NCBI GenBank assembly: GCA_039805905.1
Contig: JBDIVM010000014.1
Span: 45,912 to 109,911, forward strand
Reading direction: 5' to 3'
DNA from: Thermohalobaculum sp039805905
Lineage (GTDB): Bacteria > Pseudomonadota > Alphaproteobacteria > Rhodobacterales > Rhodobacteraceae
DNA: 64,000 nt
Made by a program: the position numbers and the translations under genes. The notes under the pieces are model-generated. The model was not told the DNA's origin and did no database searches. It saw only the letters and a program-made list of their open reading frames with translations. Below, in pieces: positions 8,015 through 16,478 of this stretch. Numbering within the stretch: position 1 is the first letter of the stretch; every line of letters starts with the position of its first letter.

Positions 8015-8398
8015 ATGGCAGACGTGAACCGGCGTGATCGGCCGCTTTCGCCGCACCTGCAGATCTACCGGCCGCAGATCACCTCGGTGCTCTCGATCCT
8101 GCACCGCATCACGGGCGTCGCGCTGCTGCTCGGCGGCGTGCTCGTGGTCTGGTGGCTGCTCGCCGCGGCGACCGGACCCGATTATTTCGCGCTGGTCGAC
8201 GGGCTGATCACCTCCTGGCTCGGCCACCTCGTGCTGCTTGGGCTGACCTGGGCGCTCTGCTTCCATCTGCTGAACGGCATCCGGCACCTCGTCTGGGACA
8301 CCGGGCGGGGCTTCGACCTCGACATGGTGGACAAGAGCGGTATGGCCGTGGTCATCGGCTCGGCCGTCCTGACCGTGCTCCTGTGGCTGCTGGCCTGA
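8015..8398 (+). CDS. sdhC: Succinate dehydrogenase cytochrome b556 subunit
   Basis: Membrane anchor subunit C of complex II, 127 residues with three transmembrane helices. The N-terminus RPLSPHLQIYRPQITSVLSI with L-H-R-I-T-G is the family signature (quinone-site Ser and Arg, next to the haem helix). The second helix contains the haem-ligand region L-C-F-H-L-L-N-G-I-R-H-L. The start ATG 8015 follows CGGGAG. The gene opens an operon sdhC-sdhD-sdhA-methyltransferase-sdhB. The 125-base leader (7890-8014) contains a short GACGCC/GGCGTC hairpin but no promoter I can assign with confidence. Confidence 0.96.
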   Translation: MADVNRRDRPLSPHLQIYRPQITSVLSILHRITGVALLLGGVLVVWWLLAAATGPDYFALVDGLITSWLGHLVLLGLTWALCFHLLNGIRHLVWDTGRGFDLDMVDKSGMAVVIGSAVLTVLLWLLA

Positions 8399-8411
8399 AG
8401 GACGGCGCGCA

Positions 8412-8792
8412 ATGAGCTTCCAGACCGCCCGCGCCCGCGTCACCGGCCTCGGCTCCGCCGGCGAGGGCACCCATCACTGGTGGACGCAGCGGATCACCGC
8501 GGTGGCGCTGGTGCCGCTGACGATCCTGTTTGCAATCCCCTTCGCCGGTGCACTGGGGGGCGAACACGCCGAGGTGCTGGCGCTCTACCGCAACCCGTTC
8601 CATGCCATCATCGCCGTGCTGTTCCTCGGCGTCGGCTTCCGCCATCTCGCCCAGGGGCTGCAGGTGGTGATCGAGGACTATGTCCATGCCCGATGCTGGC
8701 GCACCGCGCTCCTGATCGGCAATTCCATGTTCTGCCTCGCCTTCGGGCTGGCGGGCATCTTCGCGGTCTTGAAGATCGCCTTCACGGGCTGA
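8412..8792 (+). CDS. sdhD: Succinate dehydrogenase membrane anchor subunit
   Basis: Subunit D of complex II, 126 residues, with three hydrophobic helices. GEGTHHWWTQRITAVALVPL is the characteristic start of alphaproteobacterial SdhD. F-R-H-L-A-Q-G-L-Q-V-V-I-E-D-Y-V-H carries the conserved histidines and the D-Y pair of the quinone site. It starts 13 bases after the sdhC stop and ends 16 bases before sdhA. With SdhC it anchors the catalytic SdhA/SdhB dimer and holds haem b and the ubiquinone site. Confidence 0.95.
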   Translation: MSFQTARARVTGLGSAGEGTHHWWTQRITAVALVPLTILFAIPFAGALGGEHAEVLALYRNPFHAIIAVLFLGVGFRHLAQGLQVVIEDYVHARCWRTALLIGNSMFCLAFGLAGIFAVLKIAFTG

Positions 8793-8808
8793 GGGAGAGA
8801 GCGACCCG

Positions 8809-10617
8809 ATGGCGGCATACCAGTTCATCGACCACGACTACGACGTGGTGGTCGTCGGCGCCGGCGGCGCGGGCCTGAGGGCGACCCTCGGCATGGCCGA
8901 GCAGGGGCTGAAGACCGCCTGCGTCACCAAGGTCTTCCCGACCCGCAGCCACACCGTCGCCGCGCAGGGCGGCATCGCCGCGAGCCTCGCCAACATGGGT
9001 GCGGACAACTGGCAGTGGCATATGTTCGATACCATCAAGGGTTCGGACTGGCTCGGCGACAACGACACCATCGAATATGTTGCCCGCGAGGCGCCCCGCG
9101 CGGTCTACGAACTGGAGCATTACGGCCTTCCCTTCTCGCGCACCGAGGACGGACGCATCTACCAGCGGCCGTTCGGTGGTCACATCACCGACTATGGCGA
9201 TGGCAAGCCGGTCGCGCGCGCCTGTGCCGCTGCCGACCGCACCGGCCACGCGATGCTGCACACGCTCTATGGCCAGGCCGTCAGGCACAATGCGGAATTC
9301 TTCGTCGAGTATTTCGCGCTCGACCTGATCATGTCCGAGGACGGCCAGTGCCAGGGGGTCGTCGCCTGGAAACTGGACGACGGCACCATGCACCGCTTCT
9401 CGGCCAAGCTGGTGGTGCTGGCCACAGGCGGCTACGGGCGGGCCTATTTCTCCTGCACCTCGGCGCACACCTGCACCGGCGACGGCGGCGGCATGGTGGC
9501 CCGCGCCGGGCTGCCGCTGCAGGACATGGAGTTCGTGCAGTTCCACCCGACCGGAATCTACGGCGCCGGCTGCCTGATCACCGAGGGCGCGCGCGGCGAG
9601 GGCGGCTATCTGACCAACTCCGAGGGCGAGCGCTTCATGGAGCGCTATGCCCCGTCGTTCAAGGATCTTGCCAGCCGCGATGTGGTCTCGCGCTGCATGA
9701 CCATCGAGATCCGCGAGGGCCGCGGGGTGGGGCCGGAGAAGGACCACATCCACCTGCATCTCAACCACCTGCCGCCGGAAACGCTGAAACTCCGGCTGCC
9801 GGGGATCTCGGAATCGGCCCGCATCTTCGCCGGGGTCGATGTCACCCGCGAGCCGATCCCGGTGCTGCCGACGGCGCATTACAACATGGGCGGCATCCCG
9901 ACAAACCGCTGGGGCGAGGTGATCAACCCGGCCGGTGACGATTTCGACCGCGTCGTTCCCGGACTGATGGCGGCCGGTGAGGCGGCATGTGCCTCGGTGC
10001 ATGGCGCGAACCGTCTGGGCTGCAACTCGCTGCTGGACATCGTGGTGCTCGGCCGCGCCACCGCGATCCGCGCCGGCGCGGTGGTGAAGCCCGGCGCTCC
10101 GAACCCGACCCTGAACAAGGCCGCGGTCGAGAAGGCGATCGCCCGGTTCGATCGGCTCCGGCACGCGAGCGGCGCGGTGCCGACGGCGGTGCTGCGGCTC
10201 AATCTGCAGAAGGCGATGCAGAAGGACGCGGCCATCTTCCGCACTGCCGCCAGCCTGAAGGAGGGCTGCGCCAAGATCGCCAAGATCGACGCCGCCTTCG
10301 ACGATGTGAAGGTGACCGACCGCTCGCTGATCTGGAACTCCGACCTGATGGAGACGCTGGAGCTCTCGAACCTGTTGCCGAACGCACTGACCACGATCTA
10401 CTCGGCCGAGGCGCGGCACGAGAGCCGCGGGGCGCATGCCCGCGAGGACTTCCCGAACCGCGACGACGTGGACTGGCGCAAGCACAGCCTCGCCTGGGTC
10501 GGAACGCGTGACGTGGTCACGCTGGGCTACCGCCCGGTCCATGTCGACCCGATCACGCCGGAAAGCCAGGGCGGTATCGCGCTGAAGAAGATCGCGCCCA
10601 AGGCACGGGTGTATTGA
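8809..10617 (+). CDS. sdhA: Succinate dehydrogenase flavoprotein subunit
   Basis: Catalytic subunit of complex II (succinate to fumarate), 602 residues. The FAD dinucleotide motif V-V-V-V-G-A-G-G-A-G-L-R is near residue 15. The covalent-FAD histidine is His48 in T-R-S-H-T-V-A-A-Q-G-G. Active-site segments H-P-T-G-I-Y, E-G-A-R-G-E-G-G-Y and H-Y-N-M-G-G-I-P are intact, and the C-terminus has the expected RKHSLAWV-like ending. ATG 8809 follows a GGGAGAGAG site. The next start codon is five bases beyond its stop, which binds the methyltransferase gene tightly into the operon. Confidence 0.98.
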   Translation: MAAYQFIDHDYDVVVVGAGGAGLRATLGMAEQGLKTACVTKVFPTRSHTVAAQGGIAASLANMGADNWQWHMFDTIKGSDWLGDNDTIEYVAREAPRAVYELEHYGLPFSRTEDGRIYQRPFGGHITDYGDGKPVARACAAADRTGHAMLHTLYGQAVRHNAEFFVEYFALDLIMSEDGQCQGVVAWKLDDGTMHRFSAKLVVLATGGYGRAYFSCTSAHTCTGDGGGMVARAGLPLQDMEFVQFHPTGIYGAGCLITEGARGEGGYLTNSEGERFMERYAPSFKDLASRDVVSRCMTIEIREGRGVGPEKDHIHLHLNHLPPETLKLRLPGISESARIFAGVDVTREPIPVLPTAHYNMGGIPTNRWGEVINPAGDDFDRVVPGLMAAGEAACASVHGANRLGCNSLLDIVVLGRATAIRAGAVVKPGAPNPTLNKAAVEKAIARFDRLRHASGAVPTAVLRLNLQKAMQKDAAIFRTAASLKEGCAKIAKIDAAFDDVKVTDRSLIWNSDLMETLELSNLLPNALTTIYSAEARHESRGAHAREDFPNRDDVDWRKHSLAWVGTRDVVTLGYRPVHVDPITPESQGGIALKKIAPKARVY

Positions 10618-10621
10618 GATC

Positions 10622-11407
10622 ATGCAGGATGGCGCGCCCGGCATGACCCCGGCCGGCACCGGCTTCCGCCGCGACCCGGCCGAAATCGCGGCGATCATGG
10701 ACCTGCGCGCGAAGCGCGCCATCGACCACGTGACCGCGCTCGCCTGGGGCAGGACGCCCCGCATCTGCCCGATCTGCGGCTATCGCGGCCTGTTCTCGCC
10801 GGTGCGCCACAAGCCCGAGATCTGGTGCCCGTCCTGCGATTCCCGCCCCCGGCACCGGCTCATGAAGCTGTGGATGGACCGCGCGATGGCGCTGCCCGCT
10901 GGCGCCAGGGTGCTGCATTTCGCCGCCGAGCCCTGGGTGCGCGGCTGGATCGAGGCGCGCGGGGCCGACTACGTCACGGCCGACATCAACGACCTGTTCG
11001 AGTTGCAGCTCGACATCACCGCGATGGACCTGCCGGGCGCCAGCTTCGACATGGTGATCGCCAACCACGTGCTCGAGCATGTGGACGACCGGGCGGCGCT
11101 CGCCGAGATGTTCCGGGTGCTGAGGCCGGGCGGCCAGGCGGTGCTGACGGTGCCGATGATCGAGGGCTGGGATGCGACCCACGAGGATCCGTCCCTCGCC
11201 ACAGACGCCGAGCGCCGGTCCCATTACGGCGATCCGACCCATCTCCGGTTCTACGGCCGCGACTTCCGCGACCGTGTCCGGGCGGCGGGGTTCGCGCTGG
11301 ATGAATATGTCGCGGTCGAGCCCGACTGCTCCGTCCACGCCCTGCAACGGGGCGAACGGATCTTCGTCGGGCGCAAGGACGGTGCGGAAGGAGCGAGCAA
11401 TGGTTGA
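10622..11407 (+). CDS. Zinc-ribbon class I SAM methyltransferase inside the sdh operon
   Basis: A 261-residue protein. Residues around 48-75 hold two Cys pairs, R-I-C-P-I-C-G-Y-R-G and W-C-P-S-C-D-S-R, which look like a zinc ribbon. A class I methyltransferase domain follows (motif I-like RVLHFAAEPWV, motif II YVTADIND, motif IV FDMVIANHVLEHV, post-motif VLRPGGQAVLTVPM). The family includes small-molecule and protein methyltransferases, and the substrate is not readable. It lies five bases after sdhA, and its last eight bases overlap sdhB, whose ribosome-binding site AAGGAG is inside it, so expression follows complex II. A job in modifying or assembling complex II is suggested by position only. 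Start 10622 is preferred; M at residue 8 is possible. Confidence 0.88.
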   Translation: MQDGAPGMTPAGTGFRRDPAEIAAIMDLRAKRAIDHVTALAWGRTPRICPICGYRGLFSPVRHKPEIWCPSCDSRPRHRLMKLWMDRAMALPAGARVLHFAAEPWVRGWIEARGADYVTADINDLFELQLDITAMDLPGASFDMVIANHVLEHVDDRAALAEMFRVLRPGGQAVLTVPMIEGWDATHEDPSLATDAERRSHYGDPTHLRFYGRDFRDRVRAAGFALDEYVAVEPDCSVHALQRGERIFVGRKDGAEGASNG

Positions 11408-12179
11408 ATTCACCCTGCCGAGGAATTCGCGCATCACCGAGGGCAAGACCTGGCCGGCGCCGGAAGGCGCGACCAACGTCCGCGTCTTTCGCATCTACCG
11501 CTGGGATCCGGACACGGGCGAGAACCCGCGCATCGACACCTATCATGTCGACATGGACACATGCGGCCCGATGGTGCTCGACGCCATCATCAAGATCAAG
11601 AACGAGATCGACCCGACGCTCACGTTCCGTCGGTCCTGCCGCGAGGGCATCTGCGGCTCCTGCGCCATGAACATCGACGGCACCAACACGCTGGCCTGCA
11701 CCCGCGGGCTCGACGAGATCGGCGAGGTCGTGAAGATCTACCCCCTGCCGCACATGGAGGTGGTCAAGGACCTCGTGCCGGATCTCACCCATTTCTATGC
11801 CCAGCACGCCTCGGTGAAGCCTTGGCTCGAGACCGAGACCCCGGCGCCCGGCCGTGAGTGGCGCCAGTCGATCGAGGACCGCGCGAAGCTGGACGGTCTC
11901 TACGAATGCGTGCTCTGCGCCTGTTGCTCGACCTCGTGCCCCAGCTACTGGTGGAACGGCGACCGCTATCTGGGCCCCGCCGCCCTGCTCCACGCCTACC
12001 GCTGGCTCATCGACAGCCGCGACGAGGCAACCGGCGAGCGGCTGGACGATCTCGAGGATCCGTTCCGGCTCTACCGCTGCCACACCATCATGAACTGCGC
12101 CAAGACCTGCCCCAAGGGGCTGAACCCGGCAAAGGCGATCGCCGAGATCAAGAAGATGATGGCCGAGCGGCAGCTCTAG
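11400..12179 (+). CDS. sdhB: Succinate dehydrogenase iron-sulfur subunit
   Basis: Electron-transfer subunit of complex II, 259 residues. The 2Fe-2S ligands are in S-C-R-E-G-I-C-G-S-C and N-T-L-A-C. The 4Fe-4S and 3Fe-4S clusters are bound by C-V-L-C-A-C-C-S-T-S-C-P and by C-H-T-I-M-N-C-A-K-T-C-P-K-G-L-N-P. ATG 11400 (MVEFTLPRNSRI) has GGAAGGAGCG eight bases upstream and overlaps the methyltransferase gene by eight bases. A longer frame to 11172 is spurious. This is the last gene of the operon; no strong terminator follows before the next gene at 12352. Confidence 0.98.
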   Translation: MVEFTLPRNSRITEGKTWPAPEGATNVRVFRIYRWDPDTGENPRIDTYHVDMDTCGPMVLDAIIKIKNEIDPTLTFRRSCREGICGSCAMNIDGTNTLACTRGLDEIGEVVKIYPLPHMEVVKDLVPDLTHFYAQHASVKPWLETETPAPGREWRQSIEDRAKLDGLYECVLCACCSTSCPSYWWNGDRYLGPAALLHAYRWLIDSRDEATGERLDDLEDPFRLYRCHTIMNCAKTCPKGLNPAKAIAEIKKMMAERQL

Positions 12180-12351
12180 TCGCCTTCTGGTTGCAGAGGG
12201 CCGCGAAACCGTTTCAGTCTTGGACGAAAAATCCTTGTTTTTCATATGTTTCCGAAAATTCTACACCCGCGTATATTGTGCGGCGGGGCAGAACCAGGCT
12301 TAATTGCGGCGATGAAACCCCCACGACTTTCGTGTACCGGTAAATCTGTGC
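12180..12351 (+). other. AT-richer leader between sdhB and the methyltransferase-CreD gene
   Basis: This 172-base gap is noticeably richer in A and T than its surroundings. It holds a short A5/T5 inverted repeat around 12229-12241 and a TATATT box at 12272-12277 that could be a -10 element for the next gene. I found no convincing -35 partner and no coding potential. Confidence 0.3.
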
Positions 12352-15177
12352 ATGTCGCGCGTTATCGTTGATCTGGCTGCCAAGCGGCAGGGTGGAGGTG
12401 GCTCCGGGCCGCTCCTGCACCCGGCAGGGGTGACGCTGCCGTTTGACGGCCCCGCGGACGCAGCGCTGATCATTCCCGAGATCCGCAGCGAAATCCGCTC
12501 CGGCGCCTACTGTGCCGCGGTGATCCAGCGCCTGCCGGAAACGCTGCGCCCGGGTGACCGGGTGCTGGTGATCGGCGCCGGTCTCGGTGTCGTCTCGACC
12601 CTGATCGGCAAGACCGAGGGGATCGAGCGCGTCATCGCGATCGAGGCCAACACCACCCTCGTGCCCTATCTCTCCCGCGTGAACGATGCGAACGGGGTCA
12701 CCAATGTCGAGCCGGTGAACGCGGTGCTCGCCCAGGGCAAGAAGGGCCGGGTGCCGTTCTTCGTCCGGCGCGATCTGCGCGCCTCCTCGCTCGTGCCCCA
12801 TGACCGGTCCTGGCAGCAGGTGATGATGGTGCCCTTCATGGACATCGACCTGATCCTGACCGAGGAGGAGATCAGCCTGATCGTCTGCGACATCCCGGTC
12901 GCGTCCGCGCGGCTGCTCGCCGAGGCGGAGCTCGCGAAGGTCGAGCGCATCCTCCTCGGCTCCGGCGCCGAGGATGAGGACTGCTGGGCCGCGGATGGGC
13001 TCGGCACCCTGCTCGAGCAACTCGGCTACGCCGCCGACCGCTCCGGGAGCGCGGTGCTGTTCCGCCGGACCGCCGCGGCCGCGGGGCGCCGCCGCCGCGC
13101 ACCGGCGGCGCCCGTAGAGGCTCCCCCGCCTGCCGCGCCCGAACCGGCGGCGGTCGAGGCCGCGGAGCCGCGCTCGGCCACGATCCATCCGATCCCGTTG
13201 CGTTCCGCCGGTCCCGACCATGCCGGACCGGGGCGCGAGACGGACCCCGAACCCGATCGCGACGAACTGGCGCCCGACGACGACATCGATGCCGACGGCG
13301 CCGACGACGACCTGATGGAGATCGACCTCCCGGACGGTCCGCCCGGCCGGCGGCAGGAGTCCGCGCATGCCGAGCGGGACGGAGCGGAAGACGATGGCGG
13401 AAGCCGTCCGCCGGCCCCTGCAGGCGATGACGATACCCAACGGCGCAAGCCTGCCGTCGAGCCGGGCGAACTCGTGCTCGAGGCCGCCCTGTCGAGGGGG
13501 CCGAAGCAGCCTGCCGGATCGCCGGCCCGGGCCGAGGACGGGCTGCCGGCGCCGGGCTTCACCGAGCCGGAGCTCTGGTCCCCGGCGCGCCCCGTGCTGC
13601 CGCCGAAGCCGGACGCGCCGGAAGCTGGAGTCGGGCCGGGCACCGAAGCCGAAACCGGCCCTACGCCCGAAGCCGGGTCCGCACCGGCTCCGCAGCCGCC
13701 CGGGCCCGGAATCCAAAGCGGGCCCGAGGACAGCGATGAGGCGGTCGCACAAGGCGATGCCGCGCGCGCGTCGGATGCCGGGTCCACCGCGCCCGGGTCG
13801 CCACCTGCCCCCGGCACGGTCGCTGCGCCGGCAGCCGACCCGCGCCGGCGGCGGCGGCGCCGGCGACACCGCGCCGCCCCGGAGGCCATGCCACAACGGC
13901 CGGCGCCCGGCCGGCTGCGCGGCCTCGCGATCCTGTCCCTCCTGCTTGCCCTGCCGCTGATGCTGATCGGCGAGATCGCGTCGAACCGAGCCGCCGAGCG
14001 CGCCGCCGCGATCGACGCCGTTGCTGCGGAATGGGGTGGGGCCCAGACGCTCACCGGGCCGTTCCTGGTCATTCCGGTCGCGACAGGTGCCGGCCCGGCC
14101 GATCCGCTGGTGCTTCTCCCCGACAGTCTCGAGGTCACCGCGGAGCTTGCCGCCGGGGTGCGGCGGCTCGGCCGCTTCGAGGTGCCGGTCTATCGCGGCC
14201 GCCACGACCTGCGCGTCGCCTTCGACCCGGCGATGGCCGAGAGCCTGCTGTCCGAGGGCGAGACCGCCGACTGGTCTGGTGCGACCCTGGCGCTCGGCAT
14301 CACCGAGCCCCGGGCGCTCCGCGGCACGCTGATCCTCGAGGGCGGCCGGGCAGCGGTGCCGTTCGAGGCTGGCACGCTGGCCACGGCCGCGATGCCGGGC
14401 ATCCATGCGCCGACCGGCGATCCCCGCGGCTACGAGGGCGGCTGGCAGCTGACCATCGAGCTCGACGGATCACAGCGCTTCGAGCTGACCCCGGCGGCCC
14501 GCGTCACCGAAGCCCGCCTGCGCTCCAACTGGGCGAGCCCCGGCTTCGTCGGCGCCTTTCCGCCGGATCAGCGCGCGGCCGGGTCCGAGGGCTTTGCCGC
14601 CGACTGGTCTGTGCCGCAGCTCGCCCACGGCCTGCCGCAGGCATTCCGCGGAACCAGCCCCCTCGCCGGCCTGACCTCGGCATCCTTCGGCGCCGCTTTC
14701 GTTGCGCCGGGCGACTTCTACGAAAACGCGGGCCGCGCGCTGCGCTACGGGCTGGTCCTGATCGTGCTCACCTTCGGCGCCATCTTCCTCATGGAACGCT
14801 GGGCGCCGCGCCCGCCGCATGTGGCACAGTACGCCCTCGTCGGCGTGGCGCAGTGTTGCTTCTTCGTGCTGCTGCTCTCGTTCGCCGAACAGACCGGGCT
14901 CGGGGCCGCCTACGCGCTGGCGAGCCTCGCGACGATCGGGCTGCTCACCGCCTATGGCTGGTTCGGCATTGCGCTCGGGCGTCGCAGCCTGTGGCTCGGC
15001 GCCGCCCTGGCGGTGCTCCACGCGCTCATGTATCTGGTGCTCGCCGACGCCGAGCTGACCCTGCTCGCCGGGGCGATGCTGGCCTTCCTCGTGACCGCCG
15101 TCGCCATGTGGGGCACGCGGGGTGGAGACTGGGCGGCGCTGCTCCGCAGCCTCCGGCCGCGGCCGCTGGAAGGATAG
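12352..15177 (+). CDS. Fusion: FkbM-like methyltransferase domain + disordered linker + CreD-like inner-membrane protein
   Basis: One uninterrupted 941-codon frame. Residues about 1-240 form a class I methyltransferase of FkbM type (motif I V-L-V-I-G-A-G-L-G at 71-79, followed by ERVIAIEANT). Residues about 245-510 are a Pro/Ala/Glu/Asp-rich linker ending in eight consecutive arginines. From about 520 the sequence matches CreD: a first transmembrane helix (GLAILSLLLALPLMLIG), then A-A-E-W-G-G-A-Q-T-L-T-G-P-F-L-V-I-P-V. A periplasmic domain of about 250 residues follows, then five C-terminal helices starting near FGAIFLMERWAPR. The arginine run before helix 1 would keep the methyltransferase cytoplasmic. 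CreD homologues are cell-envelope proteins normally of about 450 residues. An internal ATG at 13888 (MPQRPAPGRL) could also give free CreD. The fusion is the odd feature. Confidence 0.85.
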   Translation: MSRVIVDLAAKRQGGGGSGPLLHPAGVTLPFDGPADAALIIPEIRSEIRSGAYCAAVIQRLPETLRPGDRVLVIGAGLGVVSTLIGKTEGIERVIAIEANTTLVPYLSRVNDANGVTNVEPVNAVLAQGKKGRVPFFVRRDLRASSLVPHDRSWQQVMMVPFMDIDLILTEEEISLIVCDIPVASARLLAEAELAKVERILLGSGAEDEDCWAADGLGTLLEQLGYAADRSGSAVLFRRTAAAAGRRRRAPAAPVEAPPPAAPEPAAVEAAEPRSATIHPIPLRSAGPDHAGPGRETDPEPDRDELAPDDDIDADGADDDLMEIDLPDGPPGRRQESAHAERDGAEDDGGSRPPAPAGDDDTQRRKPAVEPGELVLEAALSRGPKQPAGSPARAEDGLPAPGFTEPELWSPARPVLPPKPDAPEAGVGPGTEAETGPTPEAGSAPAPQPPGPGIQSGPEDSDEAVAQGDAARASDAGSTAPGSPPAPGTVAAPAADPRRRRRRRRHRAAPEAMPQRPAPGRLRGLAILSLLLALPLMLIGEIASNRAAERAAAIDAVAAEWGGAQTLTGPFLVIPVATGAGPADPLVLLPDSLEVTAELAAGVRRLGRFEVPVYRGRHDLRVAFDPAMAESLLSEGETADWSGATLALGITEPRALRGTLILEGGRAAVPFEAGTLATAAMPGIHAPTGDPRGYEGGWQLTIELDGSQRFELTPAARVTEARLRSNWASPGFVGAFPPDQRAAGSEGFAADWSVPQLAHGLPQAFRGTSPLAGLTSASFGAAFVAPGDFYENAGRALRYGLVLIVLTFGAIFLMERWAPRPPHVAQYALVGVAQCCFFVLLLSFAEQTGLGAAYALASLATIGLLTAYGWFGIALGRRSLWLGAALAVLHALMYLVLADAELTLLAGAMLAFLVTAVAMWGTRGGDWAALLRSLRPRPLEG

Positions 15178-15194
15178 GGCCGGGCGGCCCCGGG

Positions 15195-16304
15195 TCAGGT
15201 CCGGGCCAGCCACGCCGCGGACTGCATCTCGGCCAGCCGCGAGACCGTGCGCGCGAATTCGAAGGCGCCCTTGCCCTCGGTGTAGACCTGCTCCGGCGCC
15301 ACCTCGGCCGAGCAGTAGAGCCGCACCTTCGCCTCGTAGAAGGCGTCGACGAGCGTGACGAGCCGGTGCGCTTCGTTGTTTTGCGCCCAGCCGAGCCGCG
15401 GGATGCGATCGATGAAGAAGGTGCGGAACCGCCCGGCGATGGCGAGGTAGTCCGACGGCCCCAGCGGCTGCTCGCAGAGCTCCTCGAAGCTCGCGCGGCC
15501 GGCGTCGTCCGTCGCCCGGTCGATGCGGATGCGCCGGCCATGGATCGAGAGCGTGACGGGCTCGTGGGCCTCCCCGCGGGTCTCGCGCCGCCAGGCGGCG
15601 TCCATCGCCGCCTCGGCCGCCGGGCCGAGCGGGGTGAAGTAGCAGAGCCCGGCATCCTCCAGCCCCTGCCGGTAGTCCACCGGCGCGTCGAGCTCGACCA
15701 GATCGACGCGCTCCTTCAGCATGGTTATGAAGGGCAGGAACACCTGCCGGTTCAGCCCGTCCTTGTAGAGGTCGTCCGGAGGCCGGTTCGAGGTCGCCAC
15801 CACCACAACGCCAAGATCGAACAGGGCCTGGAAGAGCCGGCCGAGGATCATCGCATCGGTGATATCTCGCACCTGGAACTCGTCGAAGCACAAAAGCGCC
15901 GCCGCCTCGGCGATCTCCTCGGCAACCGGGCGGATCGGGTCCTCGATGTTCGACTCGCGGGCTGCGTGGATGCCGGCATGGACCTCCTGCATGAAGGCGT
16001 GGAAATGGACGCGGCGCTTCTGCATCACCGGCGCGCCGGCGAAGAACAGGTCCATCAGCATCGACTTGCCGCGCCCGACGCCGCCGAAAAGATAGATGCC
16101 CGTCAGGGGCTTGTCGGCCTTCGCCGCCTTGCGGCCAAAACCCAGCCAGCCCAGCGCCACCTTCTTGCCGAGATGCCGGTCGTAGTCCTTCAGCCGCATG
16201 TGCAGGAGCTGGAGCTTCTCGACCGCCGCACGCTGGGCGTCGTCGGCGCGGATCGCGCCCGACCTGACAAGCTCACGGTACCGGGGCATCGGCCCGTCGA
16301 TCAT
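15195..16304 (-). CDS. zapE: AFG1/ZapE-family ATPase
   Basis: A 369-residue P-loop ATPase of the AFG1/ZapE family. ZapE destabilises FtsZ rings in E. coli, and mitochondrial AFG1 helps turn over respiratory-complex subunits. The N-terminus has the family sequence Y-R-E-L-V-R-S-G-A-I-R-A-D-D-A-Q. The Walker A is G-G-V-G-R-G-K-S-M-L-M-D, preceded by G-I-Y-L-F. The Walker B is L-L-C-F-D-E-F-Q-V-R-D-I-T-D-A-M, followed by the sensor V-V-V-A-T-S-N-R-P-P. Length is normal. It converges with the methyltransferase-CreD gene, with only 17 bases between the stops. Proximity to sdh is common in alphaproteobacteria and fits the AFG1 link to respiratory complexes, though this is inference. Confidence 0.94.
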   Translation of the reverse strand: MIDGPMPRYRELVRSGAIRADDAQRAAVEKLQLLHMRLKDYDRHLGKKVALGWLGFGRKAAKADKPLTGIYLFGGVGRGKSMLMDLFFAGAPVMQKRRVHFHAFMQEVHAGIHAARESNIEDPIRPVAEEIAEAAALLCFDEFQVRDITDAMILGRLFQALFDLGVVVVATSNRPPDDLYKDGLNRQVFLPFITMLKERVDLVELDAPVDYRQGLEDAGLCYFTPLGPAAEAAMDAAWRRETRGEAHEPVTLSIHGRRIRIDRATDDAGRASFEELCEQPLGPSDYLAIAGRFRTFFIDRIPRLGWAQNNEAHRLVTLVDAFYEAKVRLYCSAEVAPEQVYTEGKGAFEFARTVSRLAEMQSAAWLART

Positions 16305-16478
16305 CGCTCCTCGCTCCCTCGCGGCCGGCGCGGCGCCGACGCGATCTCCATATCCCCGTGATCGGAATCATCACAAGTCTTGCTTTGACGCCGTGCCCTG
16401 CCCGCGCCATCTACTCGGTTCTGGCCGGACAGCGCCCGGAAGCCCTACCGATTATTTTCCACCGATGACCCTCCACCG

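Noticed and set aside
12214..14406. 730-codon minus-strand frame opposite the methyltransferase-CreD gene
   Set aside because: Shadow of the plus-strand gene. The plus frame has the methyltransferase and CreD motifs and this one has none.
14031..16361. 776-codon plus-strand frame across the CreD end and zapE
   Set aside because: Overlaps two well-supported proteins in other frames and has shadow composition.
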